A stretch of DNA of 62,217 nt from Pseudorhodobacter antarcticus. GTDB taxonomy: Bacteria; Pseudomonadota; Alphaproteobacteria; Rhodobacterales; Rhodobacteraceae. The position numbers and the translations under genes were made by a program. Location: positions 1 through 62,217 of the forward strand of contig NZ_FOCO01000020.1 in the NCBI RefSeq assembly GCF_900110135.1. The letters run 5' to 3'. The notes below the pieces were generated by a model, which saw only the letters and a program-made list of their open reading frames with translations, did not search any database and was not told the DNA's origin. Below are positions 35,301 to 44,643 of the stretch, in pieces. Positions within the stretch are counted from its first letter, which is position 1. Each line of letters begins with the position of its first letter.

Positions 35301-35826
35301 TGGCTGACGCAAACGCACCCCCACTCATTACGGTCATGGGGAGGTCTACATCCACCAGCCCGCCGACGATAACGCCAAGCGCGCTGTTCTGATTGCCCAC
35401 GCGCTCTGCACGTTTCAGGTCTGTCTTAATGCGCTCCCGCGACCGCAGCGCCGCAGAAAAGTTGTCGTTCTCTAGTATCTCATCTTGAAACTCATACGGG
35501 ATGCCCTTCGTGAGTTCATCGAACTTCTCGTCCTTGTCGTAATCCTTCTCACCCCCACGGAAGCCAAGCAAGGACAGGCCCATGCCAGCAATAGCAGCAA
35601 CCACCGGGATGTCAGCCGGGTTCTCTACCCCAGACATATCCATAGCAAGTGGCACCGCCTCGTCCTTGATGATCGTGTGCGCAGCATAGGCGGCAGTCTC
35701 TTTGAAGCCGTTAACGATGTCACCGACAGCACCATCTTGCATACCCTGCTTGCGCTTTTCAGCAGCGGCACGGGAAAACTGCGTATCCTGCATGGGCGGG
35801 AATAGCTTGTCTTGTTCGTTGTCCAC
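32362..35826 (-). CDS. Internal virion protein (T7 gp16-like, DNA ejection)
   Basis: About 1154 residues; the size and position match the large ejection protein. Hydrophobic helical stretches (VPVVAAIAGMGLSLLGF, AGAQAGALVGAANSY) fit a protein that forms a conduit through the envelope. I see no transglycosylase motif here; that motif is in the preceding gene. GTG at 35826 with AGGAGG 5 bp upstream is the likely start. An intrinsic terminator lies just before it. Confidence 0.75.
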   Translation of the reverse strand: MDNEQDKLFPPMQDTQFSRAAAEKRKQGMQDGAVGDIVNGFKETAAYAAHTIIKDEAVPLAMDMSGVENPADIPVVAAIAGMGLSLLGFRGGEKDYDKDEKFDELTKGIPYEFQDEILENDNFSAALRSRERIKTDLKRAERVGNQNSALGVIVGGLVDVDLPMTVMSGGAFASAKVARTALKASKAIGLSPRAAGRLAGTAMGINAGAQAGALVGAANSYMRETQGWEEAVNMAFGAAALGGMMGTAFSGAGGITKKVATEEVMARTRPDFRAAQEEFHSNIRTDHPAHKQDLDVESMIDTADNIAPEMMDSTKQSAEDYAIAYAQTATPDGSTVGAASIKPPVQPTGLVDPLMSITPTSDAIHKATRDWRDQSGWGAQKQAEDTEWFARVATSKLGSFTTQNFTELYQSKAATANYLAGTIFESASGLGRGRATAAILMENYTKRVQSHLAREVESATTSFAREAGETWKGTGYGASNKAKVAFNREVMLEMNDRLHGRQSKGRSIHVLRAADQYDKAGAEGVTIGKGREGQTAMDGFEDIEVRSGYTPYAHNGAAIHAAEVSGRTTRKDIIAAYTSAYRAAGMSNRKDAGAVAKAVIQRALAREGDVDVSLVSLLSGDGKQWLEESLEKSGMPAPERQALMDRLIGKQGEKSKEGFAKRRNDIDLNTPIRTTDGSELKIVDLLDNDMHKTWQRYSRRLAGSAALSRFGITNRAQRKDFITALQAEQRALGEVPIEAGKLEAMFSHFNGGPIAGYFGGAKNEGVGDLLATVKRLTNIALLEKLGITQLAETGVQMAQNGISNWVVRGPMAIFDKELRAGNRRLLDDMAYFTGQIGDDHRHFAQWLDLDDVTDRDSATWLKGVSKLTSNAQWVQGYTSLFNSVRSHQQTTAALGVADKVMRTIKESVDKGEPIPEATLFRMQMDLGFGYKDDINTVIMLIQDGTIEFNTTAKGNVFVNKLNMDKWDVATAENFGASITRNVNQLVQKSMAGEQDAWMHTQWGSVVTHLKTFPLQAVQKQVLRNARHMDMQNITNVMYGMATAAVAVMVRDTLDGRERSTTDLAKSAFNYSNMTGFIPMVLDPVLTMVGLEDMRFNRYGPYTDLTPPMIKVLNDQRRIPGAIIDTVMGNADWYDKQALKSLPFAGTIGISRAFD

Positions 35827-35843
35827 ATGGACCTCCTGAAATG

Positions 35844-35881
35844 AAAAAGCCCCGGCGTGCATCCTGAGATACAGCCGGGGC
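35844..35881 (-). terminator. Intrinsic terminator between internal virion genes
   Basis: GCCCCGGC/GCCGGGGC 8-bp stem followed by five T on the minus strand. It could reduce expression of the following large gene. Confidence 0.75.
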
Positions 35882-35896
35882 AGGGTGGGTTGGTAG

Positions 35897-38800
35897 TTAC
35901 TTAGTAAGGCGCTGACGATGCTTCTTTAAGGCGGCGTCGCCTGCGTCCTTTAGCGAGATAGTGATAGGCTCCGACGTACCACCGTTCGGCAGGGATACCT
36001 GTACAACAACACTCTTGCCGTCTGCTGCTGGATACACGTCAAACGGGCGTACACCTGTAGCACTTACATCTAGTGCAGCTTTCAACCCCATAGAGGGTGT
36101 CCAGCCTGCACCAAGGTCAGGGCCAAACAGTAACGTAGGCGCAGCAAGAATAGCCCCTGCTGTGGATTGTAGCCACTCTGGCATGTACTCGGTGCCGACG
36201 GTTTCATTAAGAAACGGGTGGCGTGCCCGCATAGCGTCTGTCCGCAGATAGTCCATAACGGCGGAGTTCACGTCGCCGGGATGCTTAAAGTCATTGGCCT
36301 TGTCACCGAACATGGCTTTTCGCACGTCAATGCCCATGTGCAAAACCTGCCCGCCGATGACCTCTGTGCGGCGTTCTACCTTAGCAAACGCTGCGTCTAC
36401 CATATCATCAGGCCGCATATTCGGGGAAATACGCTGCATCTTCTCAAGTTCAACAGATACTTCATTGGACACCACGTCTAGGACATCCGGGGATTGTAAG
36501 GCCATCCGATCTGCGGCGCTTTTGTCTCCCAAATTCGAGGAAGTGAATGTTATGTCATCTGACATCCTATCATTCACAAAAGCACGAGACACCATATCTA
36601 TCCGCTTGATTACTTCTGGTCGTGCCATGAAGTCATCTACGTCCTCCACGCGCTTGTTACCCAAGAGGTCCACACCGACTAGGCGCACGCCCTCTGCAAT
36701 AGCACCACCGTCGCTGCTGCGGGTTAGGATACCCTCAGCGAGTACCCGCCCTGCTTCATCCAGCATAGTGTCTGCTGCACGCGGGTTCATAGCCTTCAAC
36801 TGCGCGTACTGCTCTACCACATCCACGATAGCAGGATTAGGGTTGCCATCTTTGTCGATCACAGTACCCCGCATAGCTGCGGACATATGCCGCGCTACCT
36901 TGGGATCAACCATACCCGTCTTTGCATAGAACGCGCTTACATCCTCTGCAATAAGGGCATTACCTTGGCCTTCTGTGTATCGCCCTGCTGCTTCATTCTC
37001 TGAGTGCTCGTTTACAATACGGTCTTGCGCGCCCTTAAACGCCCGTGCCTGCAAGTCCTTCGGTAACTCCGACACATAGCCTCCGGCAGTAGCCGCTGCA
37101 ATTTCTGCCTCCTGTTCCCGCCAAGTTCGGTTCCGTTCCAAGCTGGTCTGCATCTGCGTGAACATCTTTTCCTCTGCGGCGGTGTTCCCGCGATCAGCAA
37201 CAGCAATGTCGTACTTGTCGAAAGTCTCCTGCCTCGCCACCCGCAACTGCCCCGTGGCCGCAGCTACCTCACCGGGTCCGCTTGCTGGATTGTTCACGAC
37301 ATCGTTGTACTGCGCGCGCTGAGTGAACAGGTCTGCCTGTGCATTGGTCATGGCGTTGATGCGGTCGTCTGCTGCGCCATCCTCTGCCAGCTTGTCGCGC
37401 TTTGCCAGCAAGGCTGTTTCCACGCCCTCAGCAACACCGATCTCGTGCGTTACGTCGGCCTGCTGGCGGGCAACACCGTACTCCTGATACTTGTCTTCAC
37501 GGCGCTGCTTCCACTCGTCCCTGTCGATCTCGCCGCGCTCAAAGATGCTGTCGAGGTTCGACAACTCCGGTTGCATCGCCTCAAATGTCTCCATCGCCAT
37601 GCGTTCACGGGTGTTGTTAAGGCGCTGCTGTGCAATGTTTGCCCGGTCGGCCCCCGTAGGTGCTTTCCAATTTCCAAGCGCCGCCATGATGTTCTTGGCG
37701 TAAGGTTCTGTTTCGCTGCGCTTTGGAAGCACGCTGTAGTCGCGCCCGCCTGCCAACCACTTGTCCGCGTTGCCGGGGCCAGCGTTATAGCCAATAGCCA
37801 CCGCCTCTAGGTCGCCGCTGTACCGCTTATGCAACATGGCCCAATAGTCGGAGCCTACTCGTGCGCGTTCCTCTGCGCTGTTGTCCTGTGCAGGCCGAAC
37901 ACCAAAGCCGGGATCAGAGTTCGTCCCGTCCATAACCTGATGCGTGCCTCTGGCTCCCGCTGGGGATACTGCGTCGGCCCTGCCACCACTCTCGAAGTGA
38001 ACCATGATGCTTTCAGTGATCTTGGCGGTAGTCTGCCAGTCGCCCCGGAGGGATGCTTCATCATACAGAGAAGCGTTTGCCCGGTTGTCTGCACGCTTGG
38101 TCGTGTGCGCTGTGGAGTAAACTGCGCCCGCGTCGGCCATGTTCATTGTGATGTCGTGTTCTGCATACAGCATGGAGAGTTCTTCTGCTGCCGCCGAGGG
38201 GTCTTGCCCCAACTCGACTGCATCCATGATTGCACGTTCGCCTTGGATCAGGGCATCATTGTACTCACCACGGCGGCGGTTTTCAAAGGCTGCCTGTGCG
38301 CCGCGAATAGCGTTCACGTCCTTCTCAGACATTTCATCAAGCAGGCCCGCCCCGGCCAGCGCCGCATAGGCCAGCGGATTGTCGTTGGCAAACGCACGGG
38401 TCACACCAGATACCACCGCAGCCTGCCTGCGCTCGGCACTGAGGCCCGAAGACGCTGTACCTTCACCGCCCTTGGCAAAAGACACAAGCTGCCCCACAGC
38501 GGTCGGGTCACGGCTCACAACGTCAATGGTTCGCTCAAGGCTTTCAAAGTTCTTCTTCTCTTTGTACTCCATATGCGATTTTGTGTGCGCCCCCACCAGC
38601 GTCGGCAGTTGCGTAAGCATCTGCTCCCGGACTAGCTTCTGGGTCCGGGGGTCTTTGCCCTCCAACAGCCCGTCCACGCGCGCCTTGTAGTTTGCCCGGA
38701 AGTCCTCTGGGGATAGGGCGTACCCCGATTGGGAGATTTCCTCCTGTTGGGCTGCAAGCAGGCTGGATGAAATGGTCTGGCTATCCATGACGCGATAGCC

Positions 38801-39091
38801 TTCCAGCGCCCACTTGTTGCCGCCCATCTTGATGTTTTCCATCGCCTCGCCCTGCTGATAGGCCATCTGGCCCTCAAGGTACGCGGCCTCGTTGACCTTA
38901 GTGCTCTCTTTGGCAAGGCGTTCTGATCCCCACTTTACAAGCTGGTCGGTCACATCAGTCATGGCGCTGCGCTGCACCACGATAGGGGCAGGCCGGGATA
39001 CACCCGGCCCTTGTAGCGCAACTGATTGCATTTCCGACTGGCCTGCAAGGTTGTCGGCGGGAGTAGCCCGTGTGGGCAATCCTTTGGTCAT
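35897..39091 (-). CDS. Internal virion protein with lytic transglycosylase domain
   Basis: 1064 residues. A soluble lytic transglycosylase motif is near residue 365-460: SIMVHFESGGRADAVSPAGA with catalytic-type Glu, then GTHQVM and IGYNAGPGNADKW. It should open peptidoglycan during DNA ejection. In T7 that domain is in gp16; here it is in the gene at the gp15 position. Most of the rest is helical and Ala/Glu-rich. Confidence 0.85.
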   Translation of the reverse strand: MTKGLPTRATPADNLAGQSEMQSVALQGPGVSRPAPIVVQRSAMTDVTDQLVKWGSERLAKESTKVNEAAYLEGQMAYQQGEAMENIKMGGNKWALEGYRVMDSQTISSSLLAAQQEEISQSGYALSPEDFRANYKARVDGLLEGKDPRTQKLVREQMLTQLPTLVGAHTKSHMEYKEKKNFESLERTIDVVSRDPTAVGQLVSFAKGGEGTASSGLSAERRQAAVVSGVTRAFANDNPLAYAALAGAGLLDEMSEKDVNAIRGAQAAFENRRRGEYNDALIQGERAIMDAVELGQDPSAAAEELSMLYAEHDITMNMADAGAVYSTAHTTKRADNRANASLYDEASLRGDWQTTAKITESIMVHFESGGRADAVSPAGARGTHQVMDGTNSDPGFGVRPAQDNSAEERARVGSDYWAMLHKRYSGDLEAVAIGYNAGPGNADKWLAGGRDYSVLPKRSETEPYAKNIMAALGNWKAPTGADRANIAQQRLNNTRERMAMETFEAMQPELSNLDSIFERGEIDRDEWKQRREDKYQEYGVARQQADVTHEIGVAEGVETALLAKRDKLAEDGAADDRINAMTNAQADLFTQRAQYNDVVNNPASGPGEVAAATGQLRVARQETFDKYDIAVADRGNTAAEEKMFTQMQTSLERNRTWREQEAEIAAATAGGYVSELPKDLQARAFKGAQDRIVNEHSENEAAGRYTEGQGNALIAEDVSAFYAKTGMVDPKVARHMSAAMRGTVIDKDGNPNPAIVDVVEQYAQLKAMNPRAADTMLDEAGRVLAEGILTRSSDGGAIAEGVRLVGVDLLGNKRVEDVDDFMARPEVIKRIDMVSRAFVNDRMSDDITFTSSNLGDKSAADRMALQSPDVLDVVSNEVSVELEKMQRISPNMRPDDMVDAAFAKVERRTEVIGGQVLHMGIDVRKAMFGDKANDFKHPGDVNSAVMDYLRTDAMRARHPFLNETVGTEYMPEWLQSTAGAILAAPTLLFGPDLGAGWTPSMGLKAALDVSATGVRPFDVYPAADGKSVVVQVSLPNGGTSEPITISLKDAGDAALKKHRQRLTK

Positions 39092-39101
39092 GGGCTATCT
39101 C

Positions 39102-39644
39102 CTATGTGTCTGGGGTGTTGCGGGAAGGGGCGGGAGCGGATGGAGTGTTGCGGTCGTAGATGTCCAGCATGGACACGCCAAGACCAAGCAAACTTGCGGA
39201 TACCGACGGACCTGAGATCGGGGATACATCCCGACCATACACAGCCTGCATTTGTGCATTGCGACGGTTGTTCAGGTTCTCTGCGCCCTGCTGCTTCAAG
39301 CGGTACTTCAAGGCGCCACTGGCGCGCAGTCTACTGCGGGTGAGGCTCTGCATGGTATCATCGACCGATGATCCACTTGCTCCCGCATGTGCTGCTGTAA
39401 CACTTGCCATCGCGCTGTCTTCAAGTGCCTGCAACTGGATTGCCTCTGAGGCACGAACACCTGCATCCCGGATGTTGATCTCAGTGCGCGTGAGATTGTT
39501 CTTGGTTTGCGCAAGGCTGATGTCGGCCATCTTGTTATTGTAAGCCTGCGTCATGCGGGCCATCTTGCTCTCGTGCTTTGCTGCCCCATAGGAGTTCGCC
39601 GCCCCTATGATAGACATGCCCATCTGGGCGTACATCAGGCTCAT
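39102..39644 (-). CDS. Internal virion protein (T7 gp14-like)
   Basis: 180 residues, helical, with an N-terminal hydrophobic segment (MSLMYAQMGMSIIGAANSYGAA) and long Gln/Asn/Ala-rich helices. Position between tail tube B and the transglycosylase protein, and size, match gp14, which forms the outer-membrane part of the ejection channel. Confidence 0.7.
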   Translation of the reverse strand: MSLMYAQMGMSIIGAANSYGAAKHESKMARMTQAYNNKMADISLAQTKNNLTRTEINIRDAGVRASEAIQLQALEDSAMASVTAAHAGASGSSVDDTMQSLTRSRLRASGALKYRLKQQGAENLNNRRNAQMQAVYGRDVSPISGPSVSASLLGLGVSMLDIYDRNTPSAPAPSRNTPDT

Positions 39645-39653
39645 TACGGCCTC

Positions 39654-41993
39654 CTATGGTTTGAATGGTTGCCCCGCCCATTTCACCTCTAGGATGGTTG
39701 CTGGGCGAACGTCGTCAGAAGATATTTCAATGGACGAGTAATCCGCACGCTCACCCCACGGCACTTCCAGCGTACCAGTGCGTAGCCCAACCGCTGACAC
39801 GGTAGGATCATCAGCCTGCTCAAAGAAGCTAACGCTAAACACGGTGTCCTCGCGGTAGATGCTTTTCATAGTTACATCCAGCGCGCCTGCGTCAACGTAG
39901 TCGATAAAGAACGATCCGATCACAACATGCGCCCTAGCTACCACGGCCCCATCCCTATCTCGTATGAAGGGCATGGTGGGCATAATAGACCTGCGGAACT
40001 TAATGCCCGCTACTACACTGGAACCGGGTGGTGCGTCACCAGAGTTGAACGTGTAGGTCGTGAACCCACCAACTGTTGTGGCGGTTGGGTCGGCCTGCGC
40101 CCCGATAGACACACAGCCTGTGGATTGCACAAACGATGCGTTGGGGAATGGCAGAACCACGGTGTCCTCAACCACAGTCATAGTCTTCGCCCGGTCTAGG
40201 CAAATAGGGTACATGGTAACGTCGTCGTCCGGGGTATCTAGGTCCATAGCGTTAAGCGTGTAGTTGTTGTGTAGTGCGTGCCACATGATAATATACACGA
40301 TACTGCCATCAAAGAAGAACGCAGCTACGGGATCAGGGAAGTCGTACTCACAGAACGCGCTCTGCACCTTGTCTGTCCCGCGCCACAGGTACTTGTAGCC
40401 CCACACTTTATTTGATGTAGGTGCGTGCGTCGTTGTACACAGAAGCAGGTTGAAGTTTGTGCTGCACTCAATACGGTTGACCGCCCCTATGATGTAACGG
40501 TCGGCTGTTTCCGTAAGCGTTTCAACGCCGTTTGTGGAAACTTCGTCGTTCGTATAGAACTCGTTAAGGCCAGAATACTTCCCGGCTTGGAATGGAAACA
40601 CAATGGTCTTGCCTGTCTCAACCGGGCGGGAACCCCCGTCCATTTCAAAGGCGGTGGTCTGCACCATAGACGCAGTGCTGGGCGTTAGTATTGCCGCCCC
40701 CGATACAATAAACTGCCCCTTCCCAGGATCAGACATAACCACAAGGTCGCGGTCAAACATCACAATCCAGTCGAGTTCCACAGTGGTATCACTCGGTGGT
40801 AGCATCCCGATAACGTCAGTCGCTAGGGTCGCGGTGGCTGACTTCTTGAAGAAGTCCACAGGGAACTTGGTGCGGGAGCAAACGATGCCCGCCGCAGCCG
40901 CAGCAAACACCAGCCGGGATTGGAAGCTGGCGATGTCCCTGATAGGGTGCCCGATGAACGGCGGCATAGGCACGGTTTCTTCGTTACCTACGCGCCGCCC
41001 TTCCCACGTCCCGCGTTCAAAGTGGAACTCCCCGTCAGTGTATCGCAAAACATGCGGCATGGTGCTAAGGTCAAAGTCTGTCACCTCTGTAGGATCGTAC
41101 CATTCTTCCCACACCCCTGCACTCGGCCAGCCTGCACCAAGAGTGTCTGTACTGTCTGAGTTGAAGCGAAGGAAGTAGTCGTCCTCCCCGCCTGCATCAT
41201 TGCCTGTCACACGAACTAGCGTGCCGTGGGATGCAGTCTCGGCAAGGTCTGCGACATTCTCTACCCGGTCGGTGTAGGATCGCATGGTCGTACCGTCTTC
41301 ATCATCGAAGGAGGACAGCGTAAACGCACCCGTCGCGGTGATCTTTAGAAGGCCCTCGTGTCGAACGACAGCAGTGCCCGCCTTAAACGCGCCGTGTGCC
41401 ATCAAGGATGTGCGAATTTCTTGCATGATCCAAGTGCTTGTCGTTTTGGATGCGTCACCGTCAACTGTGCCTAGTGGCGTGGTATATGTACCGACCGCAA
41501 CTGCGCCATCAGCGTAGGTGATCGTGACAGAATACTTCCTGATAAACAGACCACCAAGGCAATACGCTGTTCCCTGATTGGTGATGACAGATGATGTATC
41601 CGGGATGGGGTTTGTGGCGGTGATGACGTTACGGTTTGCGACATACAGCACCCCGTCATAGCCATTGCTTGCAAGCTGTTCGCCAACGTAGGCCGTGGCG
41701 GCAGCGTCTTGAAAGTTCACCGGGACAACTGCGCCTGTTTGCAGCCGCCACGCTTTAAGCACGCCCGCCCTGTGGCCCAATAGGAACGCCTCTCCGGCGA
41801 CCTCCGCACGCATAAATTGCAGGCCAGCAGGACCAGTCAGTTCTGACAATTCCCGCAGACCGGGCCGGGGTGTAAGGCCACGGACAACATCGCTCTGCGT
41901 GTTCAACTGGTAGGTTAGCTTGCCCTCTGGGCGTATGTGTGCGGGCTGTTGGCTTACGCCCTGTAGCAACGCGCCTAGTGACTTACTCTGCAT
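39654..41993 (-). CDS. Tail tubular protein B (T7 gp12-like)
   Basis: 779 residues, close to T7 gp12 (794). It opens SKSLGALLQGVSQQPAHIRPEG, a very typical start of gp12 proteins. It forms the lower tail nozzle. It follows tail tube A directly. Confidence 0.9.
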   Translation of the reverse strand: MQSKSLGALLQGVSQQPAHIRPEGKLTYQLNTQSDVVRGLTPRPGLRELSELTGPAGLQFMRAEVAGEAFLLGHRAGVLKAWRLQTGAVVPVNFQDAAATAYVGEQLASNGYDGVLYVANRNVITATNPIPDTSSVITNQGTAYCLGGLFIRKYSVTITYADGAVAVGTYTTPLGTVDGDASKTTSTWIMQEIRTSLMAHGAFKAGTAVVRHEGLLKITATGAFTLSSFDDEDGTTMRSYTDRVENVADLAETASHGTLVRVTGNDAGGEDDYFLRFNSDSTDTLGAGWPSAGVWEEWYDPTEVTDFDLSTMPHVLRYTDGEFHFERGTWEGRRVGNEETVPMPPFIGHPIRDIASFQSRLVFAAAAAGIVCSRTKFPVDFFKKSATATLATDVIGMLPPSDTTVELDWIVMFDRDLVVMSDPGKGQFIVSGAAILTPSTASMVQTTAFEMDGGSRPVETGKTIVFPFQAGKYSGLNEFYTNDEVSTNGVETLTETADRYIIGAVNRIECSTNFNLLLCTTTHAPTSNKVWGYKYLWRGTDKVQSAFCEYDFPDPVAAFFFDGSIVYIIMWHALHNNYTLNAMDLDTPDDDVTMYPICLDRAKTMTVVEDTVVLPFPNASFVQSTGCVSIGAQADPTATTVGGFTTYTFNSGDAPPGSSVVAGIKFRRSIMPTMPFIRDRDGAVVARAHVVIGSFFIDYVDAGALDVTMKSIYREDTVFSVSFFEQADDPTVSAVGLRTGTLEVPWGERADYSSIEISSDDVRPATILEVKWAGQPFKP

Positions 41994-42004
41994 AGTGATC
42001 TCCG

Positions 42005-42580
42005 TTACTTCAACAGCCTGCGCATTGTCTGCGGTCTGGCGAATGATTTATAGGACGCCCCCTTGAAGAAGTTGACATCACTGTTCTGTAGCTGGTCGCG
42101 CATGATCGCGGCGCGTGAGTCCTGCACTAGCCGTAGGTAGGAACTTAGCTTTGGTTCCCCGCCATTCTCGTCTAGGTAAAACATGTAGACTGCGTGGGCC
42201 TGTAGGTACGCCTGTGCTGTAGGCGGCATGTCTGCAATAGGAACAAACTCGATCACGTCCACCTCGACCTCGTGGCCAATGACGTGACTTCCGCTACTCA
42301 TGCTGTATAGCTTACCGCCCCGAACAACGTACTTTAGGTTGGTGTTGGTGGGGTCTGCGTTTAGCGTGGTGGATGGCAGGATGACCTCTCCGGCAACATT
42401 AGGTCGATACATCCGAACGCTGCGGTTAAACCACCAGCCTTTGCCCTGCATGACGCGGGCTTCTTTGACTAGCTTGTTGTACGCCTTCTTGTAGGCGGGG
42501 TGTGATGTGTTTGCAGTAGATACTGCGGCTGTACCAGTTGCGGCCAGCATGTCGTTTACGATCTCTAGTTCCGTAAGCAT
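42005..42580 (-). CDS. Tail tubular protein A (T7 gp11-like)
   Basis: 191 residues (T7 gp11 has 196). The start MLTELEIVNDMLAATGTAAV and MQGKGWWFNRSVRMYRP are typical of gp11, the ring linking portal and nozzle. The longer open frame upstream to 42706 runs into the terminator and is not used. Confidence 0.88.
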   Translation of the reverse strand: MLTELEIVNDMLAATGTAAVSTANTSHPAYKKAYNKLVKEARVMQGKGWWFNRSVRMYRPNVAGEVILPSTTLNADPTNTNLKYVVRGGKLYSMSSGSHVIGHEVEVDVIEFVPIADMPPTAQAYLQAHAVYMFYLDENGGEPKLSSYLRLVQDSRAAIMRDQLQNSDVNFFKGASYKSFARPQTMRRLLK

Positions 42581-42671
42581 GGTACACTCCTTTGTGCATG
42601 AAGACACCCTCCGGGGTGCGCGGTGATAGCCACTCAAGGTATTCGCCCGCGTGGAGGGTAGTTTGATGAAC

Positions 42672-42717
42672 AAAAAAAAAAACCGCCCTACTGCACCATG
42701 AGGCACAACAGGGCGGT
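42672..42717 (-). terminator. Strong intrinsic terminator after the capsid gene (T-phi analogue)
   Basis: ACCGCCCT/AGGGCGGT 8-bp stem followed by eleven T on the minus strand, between capsid and tail tube A. T7 has its main terminator in the same place. Confidence 0.9.
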
Positions 42718-42732
42718 GATTGTGGAATTGTT

Positions 42733-42783
42733 GGTCACACCCGCTATTATTTCACGCGAATGGTTACTTTGTTTGGTGTGACC
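42733..42783. repeat. 9-bp inverted repeat upstream of the terminator
   Basis: GGTCACACC (42733-42741) and GGTGTGACC (42775-42783) could fold the 3' end of the capsid message. Confidence 0.45.
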
Positions 42784-42820
42784 CGCAGGGCGGCTATAGT
42801 TAGCGCAACCGGATTAGGGA

Positions 42821-43780
42821 TCAGAAGCGGTTGACGACGCCGCATACGTCAGGGCGGCGGTTCGACACACCGAAGGCGGTGAAGCTGTCGATGAACCACT
42901 GCTTTTCGATCTTGTCAAAGTACACGTCGGAAGTCAGCGGGATGGTTTCACCAGCCAGCAAGCTATCAGGGTGCATGATGACTGCCACTGCTTTGGCCTC
43001 AGCCGCCGACACGTCGTATGCGTTGCTGTTGCCTGCGTTGGACAGCTTGTGGCCTGCGATTGCGGCGTTCGGGATACGCGCTGTGGAAATCAGAGGGGAA
43101 CCCATGATCGACTTCATCTTACCCAGCGAGAAGTTCGAGTTATCTGGGGAGAACTCGCGGCTCACCAGCTTGTCGTTGTTCAGCAGCACTTCACCCATTG
43201 TTGGGCGCACAAGGATTGCACATTCTTCGGTGTCAATGTCTTCTTCCTGCATGGCAATCAGGATGCGAGTGATTGCTTTGTACAGCAAATCGGGGTCAAG
43301 GTGATCGTTTGAAGCCAGCAGGGTTTCTTTCTTGCCTGCGCCGATGGAGCCATTCAGGTTCGCCGGGGCCGCAAGGGATGCACCTTTGATGGCTTGGATC
43401 AGGAAGGCTTGGTCGAAGAACTTGGCCTGCTCTTTGCCGTGGTCTTTGCCCAACTCGTCGCGGGCAGAAAAGTCTGTTTGAAACTCGTTCAGCATGGAAC
43501 GGTTGTCGCGGGCCAGCACAACAGTATCAACAGTAACAGACACGCGGCCAAACTCAGTCTTGGATGCGTCTGGGCGCACGCCGGGGGTAAGCGCAGTCAG
43601 CGTGGTCCGACCGACGCGGCGGTTGATAAGCGTGTCGGTGCCGCGAACAGGCTTCACAGTAACCATCTTGCGCATGATCGAAGACTTGGCGAACTGTGCA
43701 TCAACTGCGCCGCCATACTGTTCGATCATGTCTGCTACTGGAAGGTCCGACAGGTGGGCGGAAGTGGTAGGTAGTGCCAT
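42821..43780 (-). CDS. Major capsid protein (T7 gp10-like)
   Basis: 319 residues. Features such as DLPVADMIEQYGGAVDAQFAKSSIMRKMV, DTLINRRVGRTTL and AECILVRPTMGEVLLNN-type segments match T7-group capsid proteins with the HK97 fold. It is preceded by the scaffold gene and followed by a strong terminator, as in T7. Confidence 0.9.
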   Translation of the reverse strand: MALPTTSAHLSDLPVADMIEQYGGAVDAQFAKSSIMRKMVTVKPVRGTDTLINRRVGRTTLTALTPGVRPDASKTEFGRVSVTVDTVVLARDNRSMLNEFQTDFSARDELGKDHGKEQAKFFDQAFLIQAIKGASLAAPANLNGSIGAGKKETLLASNDHLDPDLLYKAITRILIAMQEEDIDTEECAILVRPTMGEVLLNNDKLVSREFSPDNSNFSLGKMKSIMGSPLISTARIPNAAIAGHKLSNAGNSNAYDVSAAEAKAVAVIMHPDSLLAGETIPLTSDVYFDKIEKQWFIDSFTAFGVSNRRPDVCGVVNRF

Positions 43781-43803
43781 ATTATAGTGCTCCTAGAGGG
43801 ATG

Positions 43804-44643
43804 TCAGATGCCAGCGGCGCGGCCACGTTCACGGGCCTTCTGAATTTCATTGATTGCTACGGTGTCGCCCTTGGCATTTGCCTTGGCTGTTTCCGCGTAG
43901 TATTCTGCGCGGGTAAGCTGGCGGTTCGCCGGGGCCGCGTTGGTGTCGGGCGTGATCTGGGCCGCGTCACCGATGCTGTTGTTGCTGTCCACGGCGTTGT
44001 ACCGCCCAAGGATTTCTTGTGCGGCAAACCGCGCCTGTGCGCCGCCTGCGTCGATCATGCCGCGATACTCAGACAGTTCCGCTTCCGGTACGCCTGTCTT
44101 TGCCCACGCGGCAAGCTGCTTCCAGTTGTCTTCACCGCCCACGCTGCCGTGAACGTCTTTCAGGATGGACGCGCCTTTTGCTGCCTGCTTCCCGATAAAG
44201 TTTTCGGTGCCTGCAAGGATCAGCGCCGCGCGGGCTTTGCCTACCTTTTCGATAAGCGCCGCCTGATCCACCTTGGTAACGTCGCCTGCTGTAATGGCGT
44301 CGTACATCATGGCCTTTGCATCAGCCGGGGTCATGCCTGCGTTCTGCATGATCTCCATGACTGCATCACCAGCGGGGTCGCCTGTGGTTCCCCACGCGTC
44401 GGTGTCCAGCGGATTGTCTTCTGCCGTGGTGTCGTCCTCAGCCTTAGCTGCGGCTACTGCCGCTGCGTCATCAACGGCCTGCTTTGCGGCTGCTGCGGCG
44501 GCTTCTGCATCCGTCGGCTTGACGGGCGCTACGTTGGTGTCTGCGACGGGCGGCGTGTTGCCAACAATGTCCTTAGACGTACCGTTGGTTGTATCTTCGG
44601 TTGCGCCTTGTACAGCGAGTGACTTATCTTCTGGTGTGGTCAT
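43804..44643 (-). CDS. Capsid assembly scaffolding protein (T7 gp9-like)
   Basis: 279 residues, acidic, Ala-rich (DAEAAAAAAKQAVDDAAAVA), with a basic C-terminal end (ARERGRAAGI), the usual build of scaffolding proteins. Located between portal and capsid. Confidence 0.85.
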   Translation of the reverse strand: MTTPEDKSLAVQGATEDTTNGTSKDIVGNTPPVADTNVAPVKPTDAEAAAAAAKQAVDDAAAVAAAKAEDDTTAEDNPLDTDAWGTTGDPAGDAVMEIMQNAGMTPADAKAMMYDAITAGDVTKVDQAALIEKVGKARAALILAGTENFIGKQAAKGASILKDVHGSVGGEDNWKQLAAWAKTGVPEAELSEYRGMIDAGGAQARFAAQEILGRYNAVDSNNSIGDAAQITPDTNAAPANRQLTRAEYYAETAKANAKGDTVAINEIQKARERGRAAGI

